Counted from the stretch's first letter, positions 1 to 12,243 are shown. The stretch: DNA of 64,000 bases from Dallia pectoralis (GCA_029465975.1 CM055758.1:10238845-10302844); one strand, 5' to 3'. The notes: generated by a model from the sequence alone, not told the origin. Translations and numbers: made by a program.

Positions 1-225
1 TGGCATCTGTTAGATCGGTGCAGTGAGTCATGTGATGTTTGACCCCACACCCTCTTAGCAATGTCTTGAAACATGACCTCTAACCTTTCCCCCCAAGCGC
101 TCTCTGTCACTTTAAACGTTCCCATGTTCCCTCACTCTGTGTGATGTCTCTCTCTCTATGTCCTTTCCCTATCTCCCATCGATCCCTCCCCCATCTCTCT
201 GTCCTCAGGTCACCGTAATACTCAC
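1..225. other. Intron 2 sequence of the pgam2-like gene (partial)
   Basis: This stretch lies downstream (in gene orientation) of the minus-strand donor at 220-225. It contains pyrimidine-rich text and no recognisable third exon of phosphoglycerate mutase. The last exon must lie to the left of the window. Confidence 0.6.
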
Positions 226-1216
226 TCTCTAAGTGCTTGACAATTCCGCGGAGGCTGTTGCCATGGGCAGCGATGATGACGTTTTTGCCGGCCTTGATCT
301 GAGGTGCGATGACATCATTCCAGTAAGGCAGAGCACGGGCAATGGTGTCCTTCAAGGACTCGCATGTGGGCAGCTCACCAGCCTTCAGGTCCTTATAGCG
401 CCTCGACTGGTGGGAGGATGGAACAGCAGGTTGGGTTACAACACTCAAAGGCATCATCATGATGGAATATAACATCGCAGCTCACTAAACCAGGGACAGC
501 TGACTTAGATATGTAAATTAAGCAGTACAAGTAGAAATTAGACGATAAATGTTTTGGAACATACTAGTGGTGATACAACTGTACCCCATTCAATTATTGC
601 CTCAACCTCACCTACCTCACCAACCTCACCCACCCCACCAACCTCACCCACCCCACCAACCTCACCAACCTACTCAACCTTACCAACGTCACCAACCTCC
701 CCAACCCCACCAACCTCACAAACCTAATCAACCTTCTTAACCCCACCCACCTCACCAACCCCACCAACCTCACCCACCTCACCAACCTCACCCTCTCACC
801 TCACTGATGATCTTGTGGTAGGCGTGGTCGTGATCCATGGTGGGAGGAGGAACGTCGAAGGAGCGACGCCAGATCTTGACCTGCTCCTCCCCGTGTTTCT
901 CAGCCGTCTCTGCCTTGTTGAGCCCGGTGAGCCCGCCGTAGTGGCGTTCGTTCAGGCGCCAGGTCCGGTGTACGGGAAGCCACATCTGGTCCGTGCCCTC
1001 CATGACGATCCACAGGGTCTTGATGGCACGTTTCAGCACGGACGTGTAGCAGATATCGAACTTCATGCCGGCCTCCTTGATGGCCAAGGCACCGCTTTTA
1101 GCCTCCTGCAGGCCCTTCTCACTGAGGTCGGCGTCAAACCAGCCACAGAACCTATTGTACTGGTTCCATTCACTCTCGCCATGGCGGACGATCACCAGCT
1201 TGTGGACGGTGGTCAT
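226..1216 (-). CDS. pgam2: Phosphoglycerate mutase 2 (muscle type), coding exons 1-2, 3' end outside the window
   Basis: Encodes the cofactor-dependent cytosolic glycolytic enzyme that interconverts 3- and 2-phosphoglycerate through a phosphohistidine. Coding exon 1 is 1216-800 (139 codons, donor GTGAGA). Coding exon 2 is 406-226 (181 nt, acceptor CCACCAG, donor GTGAGT). Seen in the protein are the RHGE motif with H12 as the phospho-acceptor, R63, E90 in NERHYGG, and H187 in AAHGN, which match the family's catalytic residues after a one-residue shift. The first 199 residues are present, so roughly 55 C-terminal residues are missing from the usual ~254. The ATG at 1216 is the family start, about 110 bp downstream of a TATA box. 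The muscle (PGAM2) rather than brain (PGAM1) assignment rests on overall resemblance and on the three-exon structure; it is likely but not proven. Confidence 0.88.
590..798. repeat. CCACCAACCTCA-type minisatellite in pgam2 intron 1
   Basis: Imperfect 9-12-bp units of the form CACCAACCCCAC fill the second half of the 393-bp first intron and run almost to the exon 1 donor. No coding function is inferred. Confidence 0.85.
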
Positions 1217-1322
1217 GTTTGCGGCGGTTCTTTGAGTTTCTTTTCACACTGGCCACCCTCCCTGATGAACAACACACACTCTGAGACCGACAGTGAGCCC
1301 AGAGAGACTCCTGACACACTCT

Positions 1323-1329
1323 TTTTATA
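1323..1329 (-). promoter_or_regulatory. TATA box of the pgam2-like gene
   Basis: The minus strand reads TATAAAA about 107 bp upstream of the ATG at 1216. This spacing fits a short 5' UTR and a tissue-specific TATA promoter, as expected for a muscle gene. Confidence 0.7.
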
Positions 1330-1424
1330 GAACCCAGGAATGTTGCCCTGGATAGCAGCCGGGCTCTGACTGCTCTCCGCCAATGACGGCCCTTCACCCC
1401 GTGATGGACAGCAGCCTCAGCCAT

Positions 1425-2160
1425 ACAGGGCAGAACTGGAGGGATATGTCAGAGGTCAGGGATTGAGCTAAAATAGTAACATGACTTTTAAACTGAGTGC
1501 CGTGGAATACAAGTGTAAAGATCAGAATAAGCTGCTGCTTCTATGGCTCTATAAAGTTTCTGAGAGGTACGGCCTCTCAGTGAACGATATGGCTGTCCAA
1601 AGGAAACTAGTTATCTAATTCTGGCCAAGCTCTACCTTTACACAAACTATTACTGAGACAGGCAACTATACCAAGCTAGCAGTGAGAAAAAAACTAAAAC
1701 ACTGTTCCAAAAAATTCCACACCTTTTCAATACAACTACGGTTGTGTATGTAGCTATATGAAATCCCCCGTACATTTTTCCAGAAATGTAAATATGTATT
1801 GTTTAACTAATACAGCAGCAATCACACAACAGATGAAAACCATGTATGTAGATACATTATGTGAGGGAGAAAGATCTCCAAACAACAAGATTTCACATGT
1901 TTTTTTGGTTGGCCGGATCAGTTTGAAACCTGGTGTTTGAGAACACTTCACATTGGGTTTTATCTGTAAGGAAAGAATATCAAATATACTGATTCTACAT
2001 TCAACTGAAAGCCTAAAGTCTGAGCCCAAACATCAGGGCTAAATCAATACCCCTGCTACCAACGAAATATATAAAGCAAATTGGGAAGATAAAGAAATCT
2101 AATATCACTGAATACAAACTTAATGGAACTCTGGGCATGAAGCCGATCTATGTATTATAT
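1425..2160. other. Intergenic, nothing recognised
   Basis: AT-rich unique-looking sequence upstream of the pgam2-like promoter. I see no coding exon or repeat in it. Confidence 0.5.
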
Positions 2161-2161
2161 A

Positions 2162-2953
2162 CAGTGTCATGTCAAAACATTATGACCGGTCACAGGTGAG
2201 GCGAAGGACCTTGATCATCTCCTAACAAGGGCACATGTTAAGGTCTGGGTAGATTGGATGGTAAGTCAACAAACCCTTCTTGTTGTCAACGTGTTGGATG
2301 CAGGACAAATGGACAAATAGAGGGAAGACCCTGAGCAACTTTGAGTGGGGCCAAATTGTTATGGCGAGACGACCGGGTCGGAGCCTCTTATCTGGACTTT
2401 GAAGCAGTGGAAGCCTGGTCTGATGAGTGCTGTTTTCTTTTAGATCAGGTGACGACTGTGTATCTGGGATATAATTCAGCACCAGGATGCTCTGTGGGAA
2501 GAAGACAAGCCGGTGGAGGGAGTGTGATGCTCTGGGCCGTGTTCTGCTAGTAAACCCTGAGTCTTACACGTGTCACCTAACCTAAGCATTGATGGAGTCC
2601 AGGTGTTTCCTGGTGACAGTGGCCTCCTTCAGCAGGATAATGCACCCTGCCACACTGAACACAGAAGGGTTTGAGGAACACGATGAAGAGTTCAAGGTGT
2701 CTCCCTGGCCTCCAAATTCCCCAGATCTGAATATGATTTAGCATCTGTGGGACGTGCTGGAGCAACAAGTCTGATCCCTGGCGGCTTTACATCACAACTT
2801 GATGGATCTGCTGCTAATGTCTTGGTGTCAGATACCACAGGACACCTGCAGGGGTAGAGTCCATGCCTCTGTGGGTCGGTGCTGTTATGGCGGCATGTAG
2901 AAGACCAACAGCATATAAGGCAGGTGGTCATAATGTTTAGCTCACCAGTGCAC
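2162..2953 (+). mobile_element. Decayed Tc1/mariner-like DNA transposon
   Basis: Both ends carry related inverted sequences: the left end contains AAAACATTATGACC, and the right end contains GGTCATAATGTTTAG in inverted orientation. The left end is preceded by TA. Conceptual translation of the middle gives broken transposase pieces, including QQDNAPCHT and a degraded form of the PPNSPDLNPIEHLW region, interrupted by stops and frameshifts. It is non-functional. The same terminal sequence recurs in the short element at 20293-20408. Confidence 0.8.
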
Positions 2954-3019
2954 ATATGCTGTATGTATATAAAGCAGTGAGCTAGAGGACTCACAAAGAC
3001 TGAAGTGACAAAGACGGAG

Positions 3020-3330
3020 GATACCGCAGTAAAAGAGAGACAGAGAGAAAGAGAGAGTGAGAGAGAAGGAGAAATGAGAGAGTGGGGAAAAACAGGCAGG
3101 GCAGGGAAGTTGTGGAGTTGAAAGAAAAGAGAATGTGAGAGACAGGAGGAGACAGGAAGAGACAGGAGGAGAAGACAGGAGGAGAGAGGAGGAGACAGGA
3201 GGAGACAAGAGGAGACAGGAGGAGACAGGAGGAGACTGGAGGAGACTGGAGGAGACAGGAGGAGACAGGAATAGCCTGGAGGAGAGAGGAGAAGAGAGGA
3301 GGAGACTGGGGCAAAAGCAATGGTGGAGGA
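3020..3330. repeat. Purine-rich GGAGACAGGA tandem tract
   Basis: About 300 bp of GA-rich sequence whose core (3140-3310) is 10-15-bp units such as AGGAGACAGG. Open frames across it on both strands are low-complexity artefacts. Confidence 0.85.
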
Positions 3331-3388
3331 GGTGCATAGCGTCCTGGTTGAGTGTGATGTTCTGATGACTCAGCAGGAATCAGCATAC

Positions 3389-4800
3389 ATCATCCAATAT
3401 CTACAATAAACCACTTTAATATTTGATCTAGAATCCAATATCTACAATACAACACTTTAATATTTTATCTAGAATCCAATATCTACAATACAACACTTTA
3501 ATATTTTATCTAGAATCCAATATCTACAATACAACACTTTAATATTTTATCTAGAATCCAATATCTACAATAAAGCACTTTAATATTTGATCTAGAATCC
3601 AATATCTACAATACAACACTTTAATATTTTATCTAGAATCCAATATCTACAATAAAGCACTTTAATATTTGATCTAGAATCCAATATCTACAATACAACA
3701 CTTTAATATTTTATCTAGAATCCAATATCTACAATACAACACTTTAATATTTTATCTAGAATCCAAATTCTACAATACAACACTTTAATATTTGATCTAG
3801 AATCCAATTTCTACAATACACCACTTTTATATTTGATCTAGAATCCAATATCTACAATTCACCACTTTAATATTTGATCTAGAATCCAATATCTACAATA
3901 CAACACTTTAATATTTGATCTAGAATCCAATTTCTACAATACAACATTTTAATATTTGATCTAGAATCCAATTTCTACAATACAACACTTTAATATTTAA
4001 TCTAGAATCCAATTTCTACAATAAAGCACTTTAATATTTGATCTAAAATCCAATATCTACAATACACCACTTTAATATTTGATCTAGAATCCAATATCTA
4101 CAATACAACACTTTAATATTTGATCTAGAATCCAATTTCTACAATACAACACTTTAATATTTGATCTAAAATCCAATTTCTACAATACAACACTTTAATA
4201 TTTTATCTAGAATCCAATTTCTACAATACAACACTTTAATATTTGATCTAGAATCTAATTTCTACAATACACTTTAATATTTGATCTAGAATCTAATTTC
4301 TACAATACAACACTTTAATATTTGATCTAGAATCCAATTTCTACAATACAACACTTTAATATTTGATCTAGAATCCAATTTCTACAATACAACACCTTTA
4401 TATTTGATCTAAAATCCAATATCTACAATACAACACTTTCATATTTGATCTAGAATCCAATATCTATAATACAACACCTTTATTTTTTTATCTAGAATCC
4501 AATATCTACAATATAACACATTCTTATTTTAACTAAAATCCAATATCTACAAAACAACACCTTCATATTTTATCTAGAATCCAATATCCACATTAAAACA
4601 TTATTATATTTTATGTAGAATCCAATATATACAGTATAACGCATTCATATTGTATCTAGAATCCAATATCTACAATACAAAACCGTTATATTTTATCTAG
4701 AATCCATTATCTACAATATAACGCCTTCATATTCTATCTAGAATCCAATATCTTCAATACAACACCTTAATTTTTTTTATCTAAAATCAAATATCTAGAA
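3389..4800. repeat. 41-bp satellite, subfamily A
   Basis: About 34 head-to-tail 41-bp units built around CCAATATCTACAATACAACA followed by CTTTAATATTTGATCTAGA. The 5' copies are nearly identical. From about 4440 onward the copies diverge and grade into subfamily B. Confidence 0.95.
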
Positions 4801-5573
4801 TACAACACCTTTATATTCGATCTTAAGTCCAATATCTACAATATAACACCTGCATATAGTATCCAGAACCCCATATCTACAATATAACACCTGCATATAA
4901 TATCCAGAACCCCATATATACAATATAACACCAGCATATAATATCCAGGACCCCATATATACAATATAACACCTGCATATAGTATCCAGGACCCCATATA
5001 TACAATATAACACCAGCATATATTATCCAGGACCCCATATCTACAATATAACACCAGCATATAATATCCAGGACCCCATATCTACAATATAACACCAGCA
5101 TATAATATCCAGGACCCCATATCTACAATATAACACCAGCATATAATATCCAGGACCCCATATATACAATATAACACCAGCATATATTATCCAGGACCCC
5201 ATATATACAATATAACACCTGCATATAATATCCAGAACCCCATATCTACAATATAACACCAGCATATAATATCCAGAACCCCATATATACAATATAACAC
5301 CAGCATATAATATCCAGGACCCCATATATACAATATAACACCAGCATATAATATCCAGAACCCCATATATACAATATAACAGCAGCATATAATATCCAGA
5401 ACCCCATATATACAATATAACACCTGCATATAATATCCAGAACCCCATATCTACAATATAACACCAGCATATAATATCCAGGACCCCATATATACAATAT
5501 AACACCAGCATATAATATCCAGAACCCCATATCTACAATATAACAGCAGCATATAATATCCAGGACCCCATGT
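4801..5573. repeat. 41-bp satellite, subfamily B
   Basis: About 19 units, also 41 bp long, built around CCCATATCTACAATATAACA followed by CCAGCATATAATATCCAGGA. The shared TATCTACAATA core and identical period show common origin with subfamily A. Three units make 123 bp, so stop-free frames run through the array on the minus strand; these are not genes. Confidence 0.95.
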
Positions 5574-6350
5574 CCAGCAATAAACTCTGGCAAGATCTCT
5601 CACTCTTTGCCTTGGCTGAATGAATGCTAAGTCACTGTGCTTACTGTTCTATGAGTTAGCAATCTGGGACGGTAGAAGGAGGAATAATAGAAAGTGCTGT
5701 CAGTTGACAGACAGGAAGGCAGTGTTGTATTACAGTCATAACCTCCTCACTTCTCCTGTGAGTTAACTAGAGCCAACAGAAAATGATAACAAGTAAATTA
5801 TTGCCTTTAAAACACATGAGATATTTTGTATAATGACCAACCGATGCATAAATATTACTTACATTCAGACGTTATTATTACACCATCTCATACATGACGT
5901 TACGCACACTAAAAACTAGCATACCAGAAAAGTAAATATGCAACATGTGTTTAACCCTGTGTGTTTTTAACGTATTGGACCTTATAATATTATTTCCTCT
6001 AGGCATGTCGTGTTCATTGCTGAAAGTTTTCTGGGCGTCTACAATATTGACCAGCAGGGGGGGATGCTGAGTCACTCTCAAAGAAGCTGTCTGTCAGGAA
6101 TATGCTGCTGTAGTCTCTTATCCTGCACTACATTCTAGTTGTCTCATGCAACTATTTATTTTTGCAGATAGAGTGCAGAAATATACTTCACTAGCCAGAG
6201 GGTTTATCTAACTCTAGACTCTATCTAACTCCACTTTTCTCTATATTCAATACATTACCTGTCAATGTTATTTCCATGAGAGCAAAACAGTGGTGAAAAT
6301 GTAAACATATCTCTCAACACTCTCTGCATCCATATTGCTACTTCCATAAC
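5574..6350. other. Intergenic, upstream of nefl
   Basis: AT-rich sequence with no recognised coding region or repeat. Distal nefl regulatory elements may lie here, but I cannot point to any. Confidence 0.5.
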
Positions 6351-6359
6351 TCTCCATGT

Positions 6360-6460
6360 CCATCCCCTCATTCTCTCCCCTATCTCCCTCTCTCCCTCTC
6401 TCTCCCGTTTCTCCTCCCCCCTCTCCCTTTCCCTCTCTCCCTCTCCCCCTCTGTTGCAGT
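6360..6460. repeat. CT-rich tract upstream of the nefl promoter
   Basis: A pyrimidine-rich strand with CTCTCCCTCT repeats ends about 70 bp before the nefl TATA box. Such tracts can adopt non-B structure; any promoter role is inference. Confidence 0.7.
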
Positions 6461-6526
6461 GTAAGCCTAGTGATCCTGCATTGTCAGAGTTTGTGAAAGC
6501 GCTTGCGTCAGAGCTCTCCCTCCTGC

Positions 6527-6533
6527 TATAAAA
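6527..6533 (+). promoter_or_regulatory. TATA box of nefl
   Basis: TATAAAA lies in the GC-moderate context CTGCTATAAAAGCC, 182 bp upstream of the ATG. A CRE-like half site GCGTCA lies about 25 bp upstream of it (6505-6510). Transcription would start near 6560. Confidence 0.75.
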
Positions 6534-6623
6534 GCCAGGGAGTCACTGCAGCTGCATCAGTGTGGGTTCAGAGCCAGAGCCCTGCAGACACATGAGCAGC
6601 CTTTAAGAGCCAGACTGCACAAC

Positions 6624-6707
6624 CAGAGCAGCACAGACAGAGCAGCACAGACAGAGCAGCACAGACAGAGCAGCACAGACAGAGCAGCACAGACAGAGCA
6701 GCACAGA
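6624..6707 (+). repeat. Six 14-bp repeats in the nefl 5' UTR
   Basis: Six tandem copies of CAGAGCAGCACAGA end one base before the start codon. They lie between the predicted cap site and the ATG, so they are transcribed. They contain no ATG, so they add no upstream start. Confidence 0.9.
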
Positions 6708-6708
6708 C

Positions 6709-9390
6709 ATGACTTCTCTCGGCTTTGACCCATACTACTCGTCCTCTTCCTACCGTCGCTGGTATGCAGAAGGGCCGCCCCGTGCGGTGGTGACCAGGGG
6801 CAGGTCCCGGTCCACCCATGCCTCCCCTCTCACCTCCATGAGCTCCCGTCTGCAGTATTACTCTCCCGGCCGCGCTCTGCAGTCCTCCCCGACCTCCTCC
6901 TCCGTGGAGCTGGAGCTGAGCCAGGCGGCCCAGGTGAGTTCTGAGTTCCGCACTGTGAGGACCCAGGAGAGGGTCCAGCTCCAGGACCTGAACGACCGCT
7001 TCGCCGGCTTCATTGAACGCGTGCATGAGCTGGAGCAACAGAACCACGCCCTGGAGGCCGAGCTGATGCTGCTGAGGCAGAAGCACGGAGAGCCTTGTCG
7101 CCTGAGGTCCGTGTACGAGCAGGAGTTGCGAGCGCTCAGGGCCGCCGTAGAGGATGCGCGTGGCGAGCAGCAGGCTGCCCTGGGCCAGAGGGAGCACCTG
7201 GAGCAGGCCCTGAACGCCGTCCAATCCCGCTACGAGGAGGAGGTGGTGGCCCGTGAGGATGCGGAGGGCAGGCTGCTAGATGCTCGACGTGAAGCAGACC
7301 AGGCCGTTCTGTCCAGGGCCGAGCTGGAGAGGAGGGTGGAGACCCTGCTGGACGAGTTGGCCTTCCTCAAGAAGCTCCACGAGGGGGAGGTGGTGGAGCT
7401 CCAGTCCCAGGCCCAGCTAGGGGCACAGGTTGCTGTCGAGATGGAGGCCGCCACACCCGACCTGTCCGGGGCCCTAAGGGACATCCGGGCCCAGTACGAG
7501 AGATTGGCGGCGAAGAACATGCAGTCGGCTGAGGACTGGTTCCGCGGGAAGGTTGGCTCCCTCACTGTGAGCGTGGCCCAGCACGGTGATGCGGTGAGGA
7601 ACTCCAGAGACGAGGCCGGGGAGTACCGCAGGCAGCTCCAGGCACGGCTGCTGGAGATCGACGCCTGCAGAGGCCTCAACGATTCTCTGGAGAAACAGCT
7701 GCATGACGTAGAGGAAAAGCAGAGCGCTGAAATCACCGGCATGCAGGTCAGTGCAACAGCTGATCACACAGCACATTTATGATCAAGGAAATGTCACAGA
7801 GTCAATACAGTTAATGCATGGCTTTAATCATTGAAGGTTTAGAAACTGTTCTACCAGCAGGTAAATTACTATATCAGGTTAAGATATGTCTTACAAATCT
7901 TTTTTTCTAAAACGTTTGCCACACAAGGTCACATTAGTCCACAAATGTGCTGAAGTTCTGTAACTCACTGTGAACCAACCATATCCTTTACATTACTTCT
8001 AAACATCTCCTGCAGGACACGATTAGCCAGCTGGAGAATGAGCTGAGAGCTACCAAGCAGGAGATGGCTCGTTACATGAAGGAGTACCAGGACCTGCTCA
8101 ATGTGAAAATGGCCCTGGACATCGAGATCGCTGCCTACAGGTAGGACCCCTTAAGGAGCACTGGACAGGAGTAACCACTTAAACCAACACCTAACTAGTA
8201 TTAATTAAGAGTATGGATGGCAATCCAGGCCCTTGAGGCTTTTATTTTGAAACGTCATTTTCTTTTAAAGGAAGCTGCTGGAGGGGGAGGAGTCTCGTTT
8301 CAACGTGGGCATGTCTGGGGTTATGTCCAGTGCCTATGGCCACTCTCTGTCGGCCACGCCTACCTTCGGCCGCTCCATGTTCTCCACGCAGTCCAGCATG
8401 ACCTCTAGTGCCCCCTACCTGATGACATCACGCTTCCTCGGCTCTTCGTTTATCTCTGGAGATGACTTCATCTCTGCCAGCCGAGCTCAGCAGAAGTCTG
8501 TCAGCCCACCACAAGAGAAGGAAGAGCAGAAGGAGGAAGAGGAGGAGGAAGAGCTAGAGGAGGAGAAGGAGGAAGAACAGGAGAAGGAGGAAGAGGAGGA
8601 AGAAGAGGAAAAGGGGTCGCAAGCTGGAGATGAGGAAGGCGAGGAGGAGAAGGGTGATGAAGAGGAGACTAAGGACGGAGAAGGTAAACACTGTCAGAAT
8701 ACCATGAAAACAAAGTTTATCATGTTAATCTGTTTATAATGTTAATCTGTTTATAATGTCAATATGTTAATAATGTTCATATATCATATATATGATGTTC
8801 TTATTATCCATTTCAGACACATTTTATGATGCAATAATATTATCTAAAGACAATGAATGTTTAAAATGTTTACATTATCCCATACTGACAGTATTTATGA
8901 TGTTTACAATATCCCACAAAGATAATACTTAGGATGTTAATATTTTCCCTTATAGACAATATTTAGAATGTGAATATCATACTTATGTTGATCATATTGT
9001 TGTTTTGCTTTACGTACATGTTTAATTATACTAACAAAATTATTCCCATATTCCTAATTACACGTATTTGGTACAGGCGATGAAGAGGAAGAAAATAAAG
9101 AAGCTGAAAAGGAGGATGGAGAGGAAGAGAAGGACGAGGGTGTGGAACATGAAGAAGAGGAAGGCACAGAAGGAGAGAGCAGAGAGAAAGAAGATGAAGA
9201 AGGGGCTGATGAAGAGGGCAAAGATGAAGATGATAAAGATGATACAGTTGAAGGTAAAAGTGAAAAGAAGAAAGATGACAAAGCAGATACCAAAAAAGAG
9301 ATGTACGATACCAAGACTTCCATAGCAGAGGCAAAGAGTGAAAAACCTGCTGAAGAGAAAAAAGAAAAATCTGAAAAACCAAAAGCTTAA
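6709..9390 (+). CDS. nefl: Neurofilament light polypeptide, complete, four exons
   Basis: Core subunit of the axonal neurofilament (type IV intermediate filament). It co-assembles with the medium chain to support axon calibre. Exons are 6709-7746, 8016-8140, 8271-8683 and 9077-9390, all GT-AG, giving 629 residues. Residues 1-85 form a Ser/Tyr/Arg-rich head ([12 protein letters not shown]). The rod starts at [20 protein letters not shown] (residues 90-109) and ends at the helix-termination motif [11 protein letters not shown] (386-396). A tail then begins with a Ser/Thr-rich stretch and becomes an almost uninterrupted Glu/Lys run to the C terminus. Human NEFL has about 543 residues, so this tail is longer. 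The four-exon structure, with an intron inside the acidic tail, is typical of NEFL. The start is the family ATG. A second teleost nefl paralogue may exist elsewhere; which copy this is cannot be decided here. Confidence 0.93.
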
Positions 9391-9744
9391 ATGGGCAGTT
9401 TGCCCAAGATCCAGTACCTAAAGACCCAAGACCCAATACCTAATGACCCAAGACCCAAGACTCAAGCCCAGAGACCTAAGAACTAAGACCCAAGCTCAGA
9501 GAGTAAGACCTAAGACCAAAACCTCAACTCAACAAACAGCAACACATGAATTACTCCAGTGTGCTTGTTAACAAGGTGCTTAATAATACAATGTATCTTT
9601 CAGCTCACTACGTAATTAATACCACGGTTAAATACTCACATCCACCCCCCCCCCGTATGTACTTTCTGCCTCTTTGCTAGAGAGTGGTTTTGGATGCTGG
9701 AAAGAATGCAATTGACAGCAATGCAATGTGTATAATGTACAATG

Positions 9745-9750
9745 AATAAA
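9745..9750 (+). terminator. Polyadenylation signal of nefl
   Basis: AATAAA lies 355 bp after the nefl stop codon, the first canonical signal in the 3' UTR. The 3' UTR before it has an odd run of ACCCAAGAC-like repeats (9405-9530). Confidence 0.65.
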
Positions 9751-10124
9751 CTGTGTTTACAGTCTTCCGGGTGACATTATCATTTCATGCTACACGTAGA
9801 TGAAAACTTTATTGATACGTGTGCTTAGAAAACATGGTGACATAGTTAACCAGAAAGTTCATTAACGTCTGACCTGATGTACTGCGCACATCACACTGAT
9901 CCTGAATCAATTAATAAATGCATTTGATACATTAGCAGTTTATGAGTCATGATATCCATGTGGCTTACAAATCAACAACCTCCAACGTCTATTAAATGCT
10001 TCATAAGTTGTTTGTGAGGAGAAATAAATAATGTTTTACGGTCCCTAACAGCCTATTAAAGCTGTTTTATTCTGATAAAAGCAATCTTATACAATAAATA
10101 AAATCATTCATGTCGATCAGTCAA

Positions 10125-10660
10125 ATGGGTTTTATAAAGCCGTTTTACACCAGTTGTTGTCAAATGATGCTAGTACAGATATCAACCTGAAAGCCCAAAG
10201 AGCTAGCAACAACACTCACACACGGTGGCTTGGACAAACTCCCCAGTTGGGTCGGAACCGAGGAAGATTCACTGGGAGGATCCAGACTCTGAGGGACAGC
10301 CAAGTACTGTTCTGCCAGTGCACTGTTCTGTTCATGTGACAGTAAATGAGTGGTCCACAGACACTGTGACTCCATCTGAAGATAACCGAGATATGGCAGA
10401 CCAGACATATCTCCACCCACGTTACCACCAATCAATCAGTCAAATGTATTTTATTAAGCTCTTTTTACAACAAAGTTGTCACAAAGTGCTTTTACAATCA
10501 CCCAGCCTGAATCCGACAGGGCACGCATCGACAAGTTGATCAAGATGAACAAGTTGATACTCGGCGGCTAGGGAAAAACTCCCTGAAGGGTCAAATTTAG
10601 GACGAAACTTAGAAAGGAACCAGGCTCTGAGGAGTGGCCTCTTCTGGCTGTGCCACCATG
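10125..10660 (+). repeat. Two adjacent copies of a teleost interspersed repeat
   Basis: Both copies start with a CAGTCAAATG-TTTTAT block followed by a TTTTACA-A-GTTGTCA block (10126 and 10438). Each continues into a GGTGGCT or GGCGGCTAGG-AAAACTCCC module, and the second ends with GGAACCAGGCTCTGAGGAGTGG. The first copy is more decayed. The organisation is of a dispersed retroelement, but I cannot name the family. A short inverted fragment of the same repeat lies at 34325-34375. Confidence 0.75.
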
Positions 10661-11565
10661 TTTTTATCTGGCACATTTGGACATTTGTGAAAACAAACAT
10701 TGAGACATGCTTATTCACTCAGCAGCCCATTTACATGTGGTGCTGAACACAGTCGCCACACAATGCTACCGGCATGGGGCAGGAAACAGCAATGTGGCTC
10801 AGGTCCAAGAGAAGATACAGGTGGAGTGTTTATGGTTTTGAAAAAGTGGGATCCTAATCTTAGGATTCTTGGAAATGTAGTTCTTCTGTTCTATGTCCTG
10901 ACTGTATGAGTGGAAGCCACTGGCTGATGTGATTAAGGCAAACACCTCCCGCCTGTCGGCATTCCAGGTGACCACAAGGCATCTTACTCACATTGCTGGG
11001 GATATCCTAATCTCTCTTTTGTCACTGCAGAGATCATTTTATAACTAAAGTGGAAGCATGGACATCAGTTTTATCCCACAGGTTCAGTCCACCATCTACT
11101 TACAAATGAATATGTTAAAATCACTCTGTGAGCAAGTTGATGAGACGGACAGTGTGAGCATGTCTAGTGTAGTCCGGGTCAACATTAAAATGACCAGCTC
11201 AAAAAAACATTGTGTACAGGCAGAACAATCTTATTTTTTATTTTTTGCATACAATAGCCCCTAAGGTCATAGCAAAAGCAACCGTTTTGTCATTTCTGTC
11301 ATTTCTAGTATTGTAAAATGAAAAACATGAAATGTCTAATGCATATACGTTTTTCTGACCTCCGCCATGAAACTCCCAAGTGACCTCAGATGCATCTTTT
11401 GATATCATCCTTGATATTTATCTCTGGAAATTGGTTGAAGTCCACCTTTGGCAAATTCAATTCATAGGACATTATAAAGAAAAACGGACAACTTTTTATA
11501 TTAGGTCCCACATGTCATCGTGCATATCAGAGCGAGAACCATGAAGTCAAAGAAAATCTCTGTAG
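10661..11565. other. nefl-nefm intergenic, nothing recognised
   Basis: AT-rich sequence between the repeat pair and the solo LTR. No coding exon is recognisable. Confidence 0.5.
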
Positions 11566-11570
11566 ACCAC

Positions 11571-12243
11571 TGTTACGTCCCCAGAGTTCTGGGTTCGTTT
11601 TTGTGTTTTGTTGCCCCTGGTTGGCTTGGTATTGCTTGTTGTGTTTTGTGTGGTTGTGTTTCCTTTAACAGGAAAGATGGCTTCAAACAGTTCCAACTGC
11701 TGATTGGTGATGCGGCCGCTGATTTGGACCTGGAACTCCGCCCAGTCCTTAGTGGCTGCACCTGGCTGGGCTCCTTAAAAAGCCCAGGTTGTGTATCAGT
11801 GAGGGGCTGGCTTTTGCTGCAGAGGCTCTGTGGAAGTTGGGGAGTAGATTTAGAGCTACCTCGGGGTATACACCACCCGTAGGATTACTCCCCTGTCTAA
11901 GAACACCAGCTAGACGTTTGGTTAGGGCGCCTGGGTCGTGCGCCAGATAGGTGTTGTGTTTGGTTGTTCATTATTGGTTTTGTTTGAGGGTTAGATAGGT
12001 TAGGGGCGGGGGTTTCTTGTTGATTTCTTTGCTTTGGTCTGTCCATCCCTCCCCAAGTTCCTAACTAATTGTGTGTCTAGTGTTCCAGTATACTACCGTG
12101 GCAAAATAAAGCCTTACTTTTACGGTATTTGTGACTTTGGTGTCCTTGTCTCGCACCACGACTCCATACCTCATTTGCTGGCATTGGTGGGCCCGAGCGG
12201 TGGATTGTCTGGTTCCCCCCCTTTCGGGGGCTAAAACGTAACA
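11571..12243 (+). mobile_element. Solo LTR with perfect 5-bp target duplication
   Basis: The element begins TGTTACG and ends CGTAACA (TG...CA with a 7-bp inverted end). It is flanked on both sides by ACCAC (11566-11570 and 12244-12248). It contains a TATA-like TTAAAAAG near 11775 and an AATAAA signal at 12105-12110, in LTR order U3-R-U5. No internal gag-pol region is present, so it is a solo LTR left by recombination between two LTRs. Confidence 0.88.

Noticed and set aside
3389..5573. CRISPR-like regular array
   Set aside because: Units are contiguous 41-bp tandem repeats with no unique spacers, and the genome is eukaryotic.
7230..7742. 170-codon minus frame
   Set aside because: Antisense shadow of the nefl rod exon, which has clear intermediate-filament homology on the plus strand.
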